This document shows, piece by piece, positions 1-7,775 of a stretch of DNA of 64,000 nucleotides. The notes under the pieces were generated by a model. It did no database searches, was not told where the DNA came from, and saw only the letters and a list, made by a program, of their open reading frames with translations. The first letter of the stretch is position 1; each line of letters opens with the position of its first letter. This DNA comes from Acidisoma sp. L85 (GTDB taxonomy: Bacteria; Pseudomonadota; Alphaproteobacteria; Acetobacterales; Acetobacteraceae): positions 197,271 through 261,270 of the forward strand of contig NZ_LMUQ01000039.1 of the NCBI RefSeq assembly GCF_009765865.1, written 5' to 3'. A program made the translations under genes and the position numbers.

Positions 1-1253
1 CCGCGGGGTCCGTGGCGCTTGTCGCCGCCGCGCTCGTCCGGGCACACGGCCTTGACTATCTGCTGGCCGCTACTCTGCTTGCAGGTGCGTTCCAGATCGT
101 CTTTGGCCTGCTGCGGCTCGACGTGCTGATGCGTTTCGTCTCGCGCTCGGTCCGCACGGGTTTCGTCAACGCCCTGGCCATCCTCATCTTCTCGGCCCAG
201 GTGCCGCAGATGCTCGGGGTGAGCTGGCACACCTATGCGATGATCGCGGCCGGCCTCGCCATCATCTACCTTCTACCGCGCGTTACGACGGCAATTCCTT
301 CGCCACTGATCTGCATCGTCGTCCTTACGGGCATCAGTTTCCTCGTGCCCATGCCTCTGCATACCGTTGCGGACCTTGGCAGGCTGCCGTCATCGCTGCC
401 CAGCCTTGTGCTGCCGCATGTGCCGTTGACGTGGGAGACGCTCCGCATCGTCGCTCCTTACGCATTGGCAATGGCGGTGGTGGGCCTCCTGGAATCCATG
501 ATGACGGCGACCGTGGTGGATGATCTTACTGAAACCACCAGCTCCAAGGCGCGGGAATGCACGGGTCTCGGGCTGGCCAATGTCGCCGCCGGGCTATTCG
601 GCGGCATCGCCGGATGCGGCATGATCGGCCAGACGGTCGGCAATGTCCGGTACGGCGGACGCGGCAGGCTTTCGACGCTTGTCGCCGGGCTGTTCCTGCT
701 CATTCTCATGGTGCTGCTGAGGCCATGGGTGGCGCGTGTTCCGGTTGCGGCCCTGGTTGCCATCATGATCATGGTCTCGATCAGCACCTTCTCCTGGACC
801 TCGTTCCGGGATCTCGTCCGCCATCCCAAGGTCTCGAGTCTGGTGATGCTGGCGACCGTTGTGGTGACGGTCGCGACCAGCGACCTCGCAGCCGGTGTCG
901 TCGTCGGCGTGCTGTTGAGTGGCGTTTTCTTCGCCTTCAAGGTCATGAGCATGATGGCGGTGGCGAGCGCCTACGACGAGTCCACCGAGACCCGAACCTA
1001 CACCGTGACCGGACAGGTGTTTTTCGCCAGCGCGGATATGTTCGCCGATAGCTTCGACCTGCGGGATACGGCGGCAAGCGTGCTCATCGACCTCAGCGGT
1101 GCCCATTTCTGGGACGTGACCTCGGTCGGCGCTTTGGAAGGCGTCGTCACCAAGATGCGCCGGCATGGGACGCGGGTGGAACTCATCGGGCTGAACCAGG
1201 CCAGCGCCACGCTCGTTGACCGGCATGGTCCGCTCATTCAGGCAGAGACCTGA
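1..1253 (+). CDS. SulP-family anion transporter, C-terminal part (5' end outside window)
   Basis: The reading frame is open from the left edge, so the N-terminal part is missing; a GTG at 12 is not the true start. What remains has many hydrophobic membrane segments, followed from about residue 330 by a cytoplasmic STAS domain containing VLIDLSGAHFWDVTSVGAL. This transmembrane-plus-STAS layout is typical of SulP sulfate/bicarbonate/dicarboxylate permeases of the inner membrane. The substrate cannot be read from the sequence. The gene runs tail to tail into the regulator gene on the other strand, and the two 3' ends overlap by 16 bases. Confidence 0.9.
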   Translation, partial: AGSVALVAAALVRAHGLDYLLAATLLAGAFQIVFGLLRLDVLMRFVSRSVRTGFVNALAILIFSAQVPQMLGVSWHTYAMIAAGLAIIYLLPRVTTAIPSPLICIVVLTGISFLVPMPLHTVADLGRLPSSLPSLVLPHVPLTWETLRIVAPYALAMAVVGLLESMMTATVVDDLTETTSSKARECTGLGLANVAAGLFGGIAGCGMIGQTVGNVRYGGRGRLSTLVAGLFLLILMVLLRPWVARVPVAALVAIMIMVSISTFSWTSFRDLVRHPKVSSLVMLATVVVTVATSDLAAGVVVGVLLSGVFFAFKVMSMMAVASAYDESTETRTYTVTGQVFFASADMFADSFDLRDTAASVLIDLSGAHFWDVTSVGALEGVVTKMRRHGTRVELIGLNQASATLVDRHGPLIQAET

Positions 1254-1873
1254 GCTGGACGATCTCCCGGCTCGCGCAACAGAACCCAGAGGATCTCAGA
1301 ACGGCCGGGCGCCGCGTTCTCGAAGCGATGCGGAATGGTGCTGCGGAAACGGAAGCCGTCGCCTTCCTGCAGCAGGAAGCTGCGCTCCTCGATGGAAAGC
1401 AGCATCGCGCCCCGGACGATGAAGCCGCATTCCTCGCCGCGATGCGTGTAATGCTCCGGCCCTGACGCGCCGCCCGGCTCGATCGTCACCAGCAGCATTT
1501 CCAGCGCTCCGGCGACATCCGGCGACATCAGCCACTTCGTGACACCATTGCTCGGCCATTTGAGCTGGCGGCCCTGCCCGCGCCGCACGATGAGGCCGAT
1601 CTCCTCCGAAGGCGGCGCGCCCTCCTCGCGAAAGAAGCGTCCGGGCGTGACGTTCAAAGCCTCGCTGATCTGCCGCAGCGAACGGATCGAGGGCGAGCAC
1701 AATCCGCGCTCAATCTGGCTCAGCAGCCCCACCGAAAGCCGCGCTTCGCTGGCGACTTGCTGCAGCGAGAGCCCCCGGCTTTTCCGCAGATCACGGATCT
1801 GCGCCCCCAGCCGAAGATCGTCGGCATCGGATGGTTTTCCTTCGGCGGCATCGGGAAGAGACACAACGGACAA
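1238..1873 (-). CDS. XRE-family regulator with C-terminal cupin domain (PuuR-like)
   Basis: This 211-residue protein has an N-terminal helix-turn-helix (about residues 20-75, with LSVGLLSQIERG and SPSIRSLRQI) and a C-terminal cupin barrel (EHYTHRGEECGFIVRG, then a later histidine in TIPHRF). HTH-XRE/cupin proteins are usually repressors that sense small molecules; PuuR, which controls putrescine use in E. coli, has this architecture. The gene is divergent from the polyamine-type ABC operon starting at 1996. Control of that operon is therefore a reasonable inference but is not shown by the sequence. Confidence 0.88.
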   Translation of the reverse strand: MSVVSLPDAAEGKPSDADDLRLGAQIRDLRKSRGLSLQQVASEARLSVGLLSQIERGLCSPSIRSLRQISEALNVTPGRFFREEGAPPSEEIGLIVRRGQGRQLKWPSNGVTKWLMSPDVAGALEMLLVTIEPGGASGPEHYTHRGEECGFIVRGAMLLSIEERSFLLQEGDGFRFRSTIPHRFENAAPGRSEILWVLLREPGDRPAQVSA

Positions 1874-1959
1874 GGGCGAACCTCACGCGGACCAGACTAG
1901 CCGATGATGCGGGGCGGAAAGCGCCAAAACAATCTTTTTCAACCAGCATGCAAAATTAA

Positions 1960-1987
1960 TTGACTTTTTCACCCCACTGAAACTCAA
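1960..1987. promoter_or_regulatory. Imperfect inverted repeat upstream of the ABC operon
   Basis: TTGACTTTTTCA and TGAAACTCAA are imperfect inverted arms separated by six bases. They lie in the AT-rich gap between the regulator gene and the first permease gene, and end eight bases before the permease start codon. The site could be an operator for the XRE-cupin protein, with TTGACT doubling as a -35 element. This is inference from position and symmetry only. Confidence 0.35.
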
Positions 1988-1995
1988 TTGACCCC

Positions 1996-2862
1996 ATGGA
2001 GCGCCGCAGCCCGTTCGAGCGCGTAATCAATTTCCCCGCCGGCCTGGTCGCGGTGACCGGAATCTTGTTCGCCCTCGCGCTGCTGCTGGTTCTCAGTTTT
2101 CGCAATAATGACGGCCAGATCCTCGCGTTTTCCTTCACCACGGATAACTACACGAGCCTGGTTCAGGATCCGCTTTTCGCCCGCATCCTGTTGCGTTCGC
2201 TAATCATCGCCGGCCTCGCGAGCCTTGCGACTGTCGTGCTTGCCTACCCGGTCGCCTATTACATTACCTTCCGCGCCGGCGACCGCCGCGCGCTTTGGCT
2301 CATCCTGGTCACGCTGCCGTTCTGGACCAGCTATCTGCTGCGCGTCTTCGCCTGGAAAACCATCCTCGGCTATAACGGCATTCTCAACTCCGCCTTTGTG
2401 GCGCTGCATATTCCCGGCGCGCCCTTCGAGACGCTGCTCTATAACCCCGGCGCGGTCGTCGTCACCCTCGCTCATGCCTATGCGGCCTTCGCGATCCTGC
2501 CGATCTTCGTGAGTCTTAGTGCGATCGACACGCGCCTCAGCGAAGCGGGGCTCGATCTCGGCGCGCGGCCATGGACGGTCTTCCGCCGCATCATCTTCCC
2601 GCTGTCCTTCCCCGGCGTCGCCGCATCCTTCATTCTCGTCTTCGTTCCGACGCTCGGCGACTACGCGACGCCTTTGCTGGTCGGCGGCAATTCCAGCCTC
2701 ATGGTCGGCAATCTCATCGAGGATCAATTCTCCAGCCTCGATGACTGGCCGGGCGGCGCCGCGATGGCTGTCGCCGTCATGGCGTTTCTCGCCATTGCCT
2801 TCTTCGTCGGACGAGGCGCGTGGCGCGGCTGGCGCCGCTGGCAAAGCGGAGCCCTCGCATGA
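1996..2862 (+). CDS. potB: ABC transporter permease, PotB-like
   Basis: This 288-residue inner-membrane permease has about six hydrophobic segments. The cytoplasmic EAA loop reads EAGLDLGARPWTVFRR, which contacts the ATPase in the spermidine/putrescine (PotB/PotH) class of binding-protein-dependent transporters. It is the first gene of a tight four-gene operon (permease, permease, binding protein, ATPase), and its stop codon overlaps the next start (ATGA). The ATG at 1996 has no clear Shine-Dalgarno. Polyamine is the most likely substrate class, but related systems carry other small amines or opines. Confidence 0.9.
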   Translation: MERRSPFERVINFPAGLVAVTGILFALALLLVLSFRNNDGQILAFSFTTDNYTSLVQDPLFARILLRSLIIAGLASLATVVLAYPVAYYITFRAGDRRALWLILVTLPFWTSYLLRVFAWKTILGYNGILNSAFVALHIPGAPFETLLYNPGAVVVTLAHAYAAFAILPIFVSLSAIDTRLSEAGLDLGARPWTVFRRIIFPLSFPGVAASFILVFVPTLGDYATPLLVGGNSSLMVGNLIEDQFSSLDDWPGGAAMAVAVMAFLAIAFFVGRGAWRGWRRWQSGALA

Positions 2863-3656
2863 AACGGCGCGGCTTCTCCGCACTCGGCCTCTATGCCTGC
2901 GTCTATCTGGTATTCCTCTACGCGCCGGTGCTGATGCTGCCGCTGTTTTCGCTGAACGATGCGACCTATGTCGCCTTCCCGCTGCACGGCTTTACCTGGC
3001 GCTGGTACCAGGAACTCCTCGCGGATAGCGATCTGCATGCCGCCGCGTTGAACAGTCTAAAGGTGGCGGTGGTCGCATCCCTCGCCGCGACCTCGGCCGG
3101 CACCCTCACCGCCTATGCGCTGACGCGCGGCCGGGGCGTCGCCACGCGCACGGTGGCCGCCTTGGCGGTCGTGCCGCTCTTCGTGCCCGGCGTTATCCTC
3201 GGCATCGCACTGCTGATCGTCGCCAATCTGATCGGCATCGGGCCTTCGCTGATCGCGGTGACCTTCGGCCATATCATCGTCTGTTTGCCGCTCAGCATCG
3301 TCATCATGCGGGGCCGCTTCGCCGCCTATAGCCGCGCGGTGGAGGAAGCCGCGATGGATCTCGGCGCGCCGCCGTGGACCACCTTTCGCCGTATCTCGCT
3401 GCCGATCGCGGCGCCCGGGGTGATTTCCTGCCTGATTTTGTCCTTCACTACCTCGATCGACGAATTCATCGTGAGCTTCTTCCTCGTCGGCACGCAGCAA
3501 ACTCTGCCACTGTTCATCTGGTCGCATCTGCGCTTCCCGACGCAACTGCCGCGCATGCTCGCGCTCGGCACGCTCATTCTGCTGCTTTCCTGTTGCCTCG
3601 TGCTTTGCGCGGAACTCATCCGCCGGCGCGGCACGGACAAGACCGCCTTCGCGTGA
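2859..3656 (+). CDS. potC: ABC transporter permease, PotC-like
   Basis: This is the second permease of the operon, 265 residues from the ATG at 2859, which overlaps the upstream stop codon. A GTG at 2820 would add 13 residues inside the previous gene and is less likely. Multiple membrane segments and an EAA loop (EEAAMDLGAPPWTTFRR) place it in the PotC/PotI class. With the PotB-like subunit it should form the heterodimeric membrane channel. Confidence 0.9.
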   Translation: MKRRGFSALGLYACVYLVFLYAPVLMLPLFSLNDATYVAFPLHGFTWRWYQELLADSDLHAAALNSLKVAVVASLAATSAGTLTAYALTRGRGVATRTVAALAVVPLFVPGVILGIALLIVANLIGIGPSLIAVTFGHIIVCLPLSIVIMRGRFAAYSRAVEEAAMDLGAPPWTTFRRISLPIAAPGVISCLILSFTTSIDEFIVSFFLVGTQQTLPLFIWSHLRFPTQLPRMLALGTLILLLSCCLVLCAELIRRRGTDKTAFA

Positions 3657-3688
3657 CCGCCAATCCAGCCGTTCAAGGAGATCGTGCC

Positions 3689-4771
3689 ATGTCCCGAGCC
3701 GCATCACCGCCATTCCCACGCTCAACTGTCTGTCGCGGCGCCCTGCTCGCAGCCGCGCTCGCCACCACCGGGATCTTCGCCGGCCGCGCCCACGCGGCCG
3801 ACAAGCTGACCTATTACACCTGGTCCGGCTACGAACTGCCCGAGTTCCACAAGCCCTATCTCGCGGAACACAAGGAAGGCGTCGACATCACGGTTTTCGG
3901 CGATGACGATGAGGCCTTAGCGAAAGTCAAAGCCGGATTTCATCCCGATATCGTGCATCCCTGCACCGACAAGCTGCCGGAATGGAAGAATGCCGGTCTG
4001 GTCCAGCCGATCGATCCCGCGCGCATCAAGCAGTGGGACAAAATCTATCCGGTGCTGAAAGACATTCCGGGTGTGGTCGAGGATGGCAAGGTCTGGATGG
4101 TGCCATGGGACTGGGGCAATACCTCGGTGCTGTATCGCACGGATCTCGTGAAGGGCACGCCCGATAGCTGGAAGCTGCTGTTCGATCCCACCTACAAGAA
4201 CAAACTCGCGACGATCGATGCGATTCACGACACCTGGGTCGTCGGCGCGATCATGGCCGGAGTCGATCCCTTCGACGAAACACCCGATGAGGTGAAAAAG
4301 GTCGCCGCCATTCTGCGCGCGCAGCGCCCGCTCATGCGCCTGTATACGAACGACATGACCTCGGTCGAACAGGCCCTGGCCTCGGGTGAGATCGTGGCGG
4401 CGATGACCTGGAACGCCTCCTACACCAATCTGCGCAAGCAGAAAGTGCCCGTCGCCTTCATGAACCCCAAGGAGAAGATGCTCACCTGGGTCTGCGGCCT
4501 CGTCGTGCTGAAGACCGCGACGGACATGGACAAGGTTTACGACTACATCAACGCGCAGCTCAGTGATCCCTCGGCCGAGGCGCTGGTCAGCGAATATGGC
4601 TACGGCACCTCGAACCAGGAGGCTTTCGACAGCTTCACCGCGAAGCAGAAAGCTGACATGGCGTTGCCCGACGATCCGCAGACCGCGCTTAAGGACACCG
4701 TCTTCACCATCCCGATGAAGAACCGCCGCGCCATTGCAACTGCCTATGAGAGAATGAAGGAAGGTGACTGA
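3689..4771 (+). CDS. potD: Periplasmic spermidine/putrescine-type binding protein, PotD-like
   Basis: This is a 360-residue extracellular solute-binding protein. The ATG at 3689 follows AAGGAG at 3675-3680, and the protein opens with a signal peptide ending near RAHAAD; the frame is open further upstream inside potC, but that part is not plausible. The mature start KLTYYTWSGYELPEF matches the LYYYNWSGY-type opening of PotD/PotF proteins. It should deliver substrate to the two permeases. Its 3' end overlaps the ATPase gene by eight bases. Confidence 0.9.
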   Translation: MSRAASPPFPRSTVCRGALLAAALATTGIFAGRAHAADKLTYYTWSGYELPEFHKPYLAEHKEGVDITVFGDDDEALAKVKAGFHPDIVHPCTDKLPEWKNAGLVQPIDPARIKQWDKIYPVLKDIPGVVEDGKVWMVPWDWGNTSVLYRTDLVKGTPDSWKLLFDPTYKNKLATIDAIHDTWVVGAIMAGVDPFDETPDEVKKVAAILRAQRPLMRLYTNDMTSVEQALASGEIVAAMTWNASYTNLRKQKVPVAFMNPKEKMLTWVCGLVVLKTATDMDKVYDYINAQLSDPSAEALVSEYGYGTSNQEAFDSFTAKQKADMALPDDPQTALKDTVFTIPMKNRRAIATAYERMKEGD

Positions 4772-5894
4772 ACTTTCCACCGCGGCGCGCCCCGAGAAAG
4801 GCGCGCCGATCATCACGCTGACGGGAATCGAAAAGCGGTTCGGCCATGCGCCGCCCGCCGTCGCCGACCTCAATCTGGACATCGAGGCCGGCGAATTCCT
4901 GACGCTGCTCGGCCCCTCGGGCTGCGGCAAAACCACGACGCTGCGCATGATCGCGGGTTTCGAGACGCCAAGTTCAGGCCGCATTCTGCTGCGCGGCCGG
5001 GACATCACGGGTGACGCGCCCTATCGCCGCCCGGTGAATACGGTTTTCCAGGATTACGCGCTGTTCCCGCATATGTCCGTCGCGGAAAATATCGCCTTCG
5101 GTCTGAGCGTCGCGAAAGCTCCGCGTGCCGAAATCGCGCGACGGGTAAAGGAGATGCTGGAACTCGTCGGCCTCGCCGAGAAAGCCGGCCAGCGCCCGGC
5201 GGCGCTATCGGGCGGCCAGCGGCAGCGTGTCGCGCTGGCCCGTGCCCTCATCCGCCATCCCGAAGTGCTGCTGCTCGACGAGCCGCTTTCCGCGCTCGAC
5301 GCGCATCTCCGCGCGCAGATGCAGGACGAGCTCAAGCAACTGCAATCCCGCGTCGGCATCACCTTCATCATGGTGACGCATGACCAGACCGAGGCGCTGG
5401 CTTTGTCGGACCGCATCGTGGTGATGCAGGCGGGCCGCGTGGCGCAGATTGGCGCGCCGGCCGAGCTTTACGACCGCCCCGCCAATCCCTTCGTCGCGGG
5501 CTTTCTCGGCAGCACCAATATGCTGCCCGCACGGCTACTCAGCCGCGTCGGCGAAGACTGCGTTATCTCCTGCGGCAGCGGCCGGGTCCGGGCCCGCGGC
5601 GCCCCGCGTGGTCTGACCGTCGGCATCGCCTGCACTGCCAGTATCCGGCCGGAGCGCATCGCACTTCTGGCGCCCGGAAGCGGGCCGTCGAGCGAATTCT
5701 CGGTGATCGATGGTGTCGTCGCCGGCACGGTGTTCCACGGCAGCACGCACCGGCTTCAGGTCGATATCGGAGCGGGCACCCTGGCACTGGTGGACCTCAC
5801 GCGCCTCGGCGCCGGGGCCTCCCCCGCGCCGGGCACGACCTTGAAACTCGGCATAGCGCCGGATGCGGTGCGGGTTTTCCCGCCGGCAACCTAA
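4764..5894 (+). CDS. potA: ABC transporter ATP-binding subunit, PotA-like
   Basis: This 376-residue ATPase has a Walker A (GPSGCGKTT), a Q-loop (FQDYALFPH), the ABC signature (LSGGQRQR), a Walker B (LLLDEP) and an H-loop (VTHDQTEAL). The C-terminal third is a TOBE-type regulatory domain, as usual for PotA/MalK-class importers. The GTG start at 4764 lies inside the end of the binding-protein gene, so translation is probably coupled. It completes the importer and powers uptake from the cytoplasmic side. Confidence 0.93.
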   Translation: MTELSTAARPEKGAPIITLTGIEKRFGHAPPAVADLNLDIEAGEFLTLLGPSGCGKTTTLRMIAGFETPSSGRILLRGRDITGDAPYRRPVNTVFQDYALFPHMSVAENIAFGLSVAKAPRAEIARRVKEMLELVGLAEKAGQRPAALSGGQRQRVALARALIRHPEVLLLDEPLSALDAHLRAQMQDELKQLQSRVGITFIMVTHDQTEALALSDRIVVMQAGRVAQIGAPAELYDRPANPFVAGFLGSTNMLPARLLSRVGEDCVISCGSGRVRARGAPRGLTVGIACTASIRPERIALLAPGSGPSSEFSVIDGVVAGTVFHGSTHRLQVDIGAGTLALVDLTRLGAGASPAPGTTLKLGIAPDAVRVFPPAT

Positions 5895-5930
5895 CCGCCT
5901 GCCGTCACCCTCGGCGGAGGTCGAACCGTC

Positions 5931-6017
5931 TGGTGCGGACGGCGGGAATCGAACCCGCACTCCCATTCGAGAGGCAGATTTTAAGTCTGCTGCGTCTACC
6001 GGTTCCGCCACGTCCGC
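5931..6017 (-). tRNA. tRNA-Leu (anticodon UAA)
   Basis: On the minus strand GCGGACG pairs with CGTCCGC to form a 7-bp acceptor stem, followed by discriminator A and an encoded CCA (5931-5933). The anticodon arm is GCAGA-CTTAAAA-TCTGC, giving anticodon UAA, and the T arm carries GGTTCGATTCC. The long variable region and total length of 87 bases fit a class II leucine tRNA. It reads UUA codons, which should be rare in such a GC-rich genome. Confidence 0.95.
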
Positions 6018-6047
6018 CAGCCGGCCGGTGTCTCTATCGCGGAAAGC

Positions 6048-6971
6048 TTAACCTTCCGAAAGACCCTTGGCGATGTCCAGGCCACGCCGGATGAGCGTCT
6101 CCGCCGCCTCGGGCGTATTGAAACCGCTATGGGCCGTCAGGGTCACATTGGGCAATGCGGCGAAGGGGTTTCCCGGCGGCAAGGGCTCCTGGTCGAACAC
6201 ATCCAACGCCGCATGCCGCAGGTGGCCGCTATGCAACGCCGCGACCAGAGCGGCTTGATCCACCAACCCGCCGCGCGCGGTGTTGACCAGGATCGCGCCG
6301 GGCCGCAGCGCCGCCAAGGCTGCCGCATCGACGATGTGCCGCGTCTCATCGGTCAGCAACAGATGAAGCGACAGCACCTGGCTCTCGGCCAGTAGCTCGG
6401 GCAGATCGACGAAGGTGACGCCCGGAGCGGTGCGCGGCGTGCGGTTCCAGGCCAGCACGCGCATCCCCATACCGCTCGCCAGCCGCGCCATGTGAGCCGC
6501 GATGCCGCCAAAGCCGAGCAGGCCGAGCGTCTTGCCGCCGAGTTCCATGCCCTCGCTGCGCGCCCAGCCGCCAGCGCGAATCGCCCGGTCCATCGCCGCG
6601 ATGTCGCGCGCAGCCGCGCCCATCAGCGCGAAGGCATGCTCGGCCACCGCCCGGTCGCCATAGCCCTTGATGGTATGGACACTGACGCCCATCCCCTCAA
6701 GCGCCTCGACATCCATATAGGAGCGCGCGCCGGTGCCGAGGAAGATGACGTGGCGCAGCCGCTCGCAGCGGGCCATCGTCTCGGTTGGCAGGAAGGTGTG
6801 GTCGTTGAGCATGAAGTCGTGCCCGGCCAGGATGTCGGGCAGCTCCGCCGCCGAGATCAGCTTGTGCTCATGCAGGGTGATAACGGGATCATGCGGCAAC
6901 ACCACGCGCCGGTAGATATCCGCGAGCCCGTCCGAGGCATCCGGATAGACACCTTTCATCCGCATCTCCAT
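6048..6971 (-). CDS. D-isomer-specific 2-hydroxyacid dehydrogenase
   Basis: This 307-residue NAD(P)-dependent oxidoreductase has a nucleotide-binding motif (GLLGFGGIAAHMA). The family's catalytic Arg (NTARGGLVDQ), Glu (DVFDQEPL) and His (LTAHSGF) are all visible. Enzymes of this family interconvert 2-oxoacids and D-2-hydroxyacids; the exact substrate is not predictable. The first ATG is used here, and a second in-frame ATG lies three codons downstream. The gene is monocistronic. Confidence 0.88.
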   Translation of the reverse strand: MEMRMKGVYPDASDGLADIYRRVVLPHDPVITLHEHKLISAAELPDILAGHDFMLNDHTFLPTETMARCERLRHVIFLGTGARSYMDVEALEGMGVSVHTIKGYGDRAVAEHAFALMGAAARDIAAMDRAIRAGGWARSEGMELGGKTLGLLGFGGIAAHMARLASGMGMRVLAWNRTPRTAPGVTFVDLPELLAESQVLSLHLLLTDETRHIVDAAALAALRPGAILVNTARGGLVDQAALVAALHSGHLRHAALDVFDQEPLPPGNPFAALPNVTLTAHSGFNTPEAAETLIRRGLDIAKGLSEG

Positions 6972-7116
6972 TCAGGTCGAATTCCCGCGTTATACGCTAT
7001 CCAGTGTACGTCTGCGCAAGCGGGGGTCGTGTTAACCAAATTAACGCGGATCTCCGTAAATTTTCAGTGTGTTAACATTCTAGGCCTCTCATGACCCGCT
7101 GCTTTAGGGGTCGCAT

Positions 7117-7665
7117 ATGCCAACCATCTCGCCTTGCCGCCAAAAGACGAAGTTCGAAGCCTATTTCGGGAAATCTGGCATTTGCGCCTGGCCTGAAAAA
7201 TACGCCTCCAAAACCACCAGCACGCGATTGCCGGTTACCAGACCTCCGGGCAGATCACTCGGCCACATGCCGGGAGTGGTCGCGGCCGACAATCGATGGA
7301 CATATTTTGGCAGTCTCTGGGAAGCGCTTCCGTGGCCAAGCTCAGCGACCGATCCCTCTAATCCGACAAACGGCTCAGCGGCAGCCCAGACCAGCGCGGA
7401 CACTAATGGGTCCTCCCTGGTAAGTTCACCATGGTTCTGGGTCGCTGCGGCGTTAACCATTGGCGGAACCTACGGGGCCTTTAGGCTGTATGATTGCTGG
7501 GGTTCCGCTTCCGCCGGCGTTGTGCCGGGTGGCGCCGAGGTCCCGCTCATATCGCCCTCGGATGTGCGGCTCGATATGCTTTTTCCGGGATCAGCGACCC
7601 CGCCCGTTGCCCCAGCGTCGCCGCCAGAGGAATTGGGCGTCGCGGCCCGGCGGTATTCCGTCTAG
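7117..7665 (+). CDS. Orphan protein with one membrane segment
   Basis: I do not recognise this 182-residue protein. The ATG at 7117 is preceded by AGGGG with good spacing. The N-terminal half is rich in Ser, Thr, Pro and Asn and looks disordered. A single hydrophobic segment (about residues 108-128, SSPWFWVAAALTIGGTYGAF) is followed by a proline- and small-residue-rich tail. Layout and a few tail positions (GG, PL, P-DV, LFP) loosely recall the orphan at 24215-24535, but homology is not established. An in-frame ATG at 7267 is an alternative start. Confidence 0.5.
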   Translation: MPTISPCRQKTKFEAYFGKSGICAWPEKYASKTTSTRLPVTRPPGRSLGHMPGVVAADNRWTYFGSLWEALPWPSSATDPSNPTNGSAAAQTSADTNGSSLVSSPWFWVAAALTIGGTYGAFRLYDCWGSASAGVVPGGAEVPLISPSDVRLDMLFPGSATPPVAPASPPEELGVAARRYSV

Positions 7666-7775
7666 CAAAGGCCGCGCCGCCGGACTGCTACGCGGCTCCC
7701 GCCTTTTCCTTGACTGCGCAAGATCCTTGCTATCATGGTCGCAGAGTTTCGACCGGATGATAGCGCACTTACTTC

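Noticed and set aside
7161-7460. 99-residue ORF on the minus strand opposite the orphan at 7117
   Set aside because: No Shine-Dalgarno or family match; the plus-strand ORF has a good ribosome binding site and a clean membrane segment.
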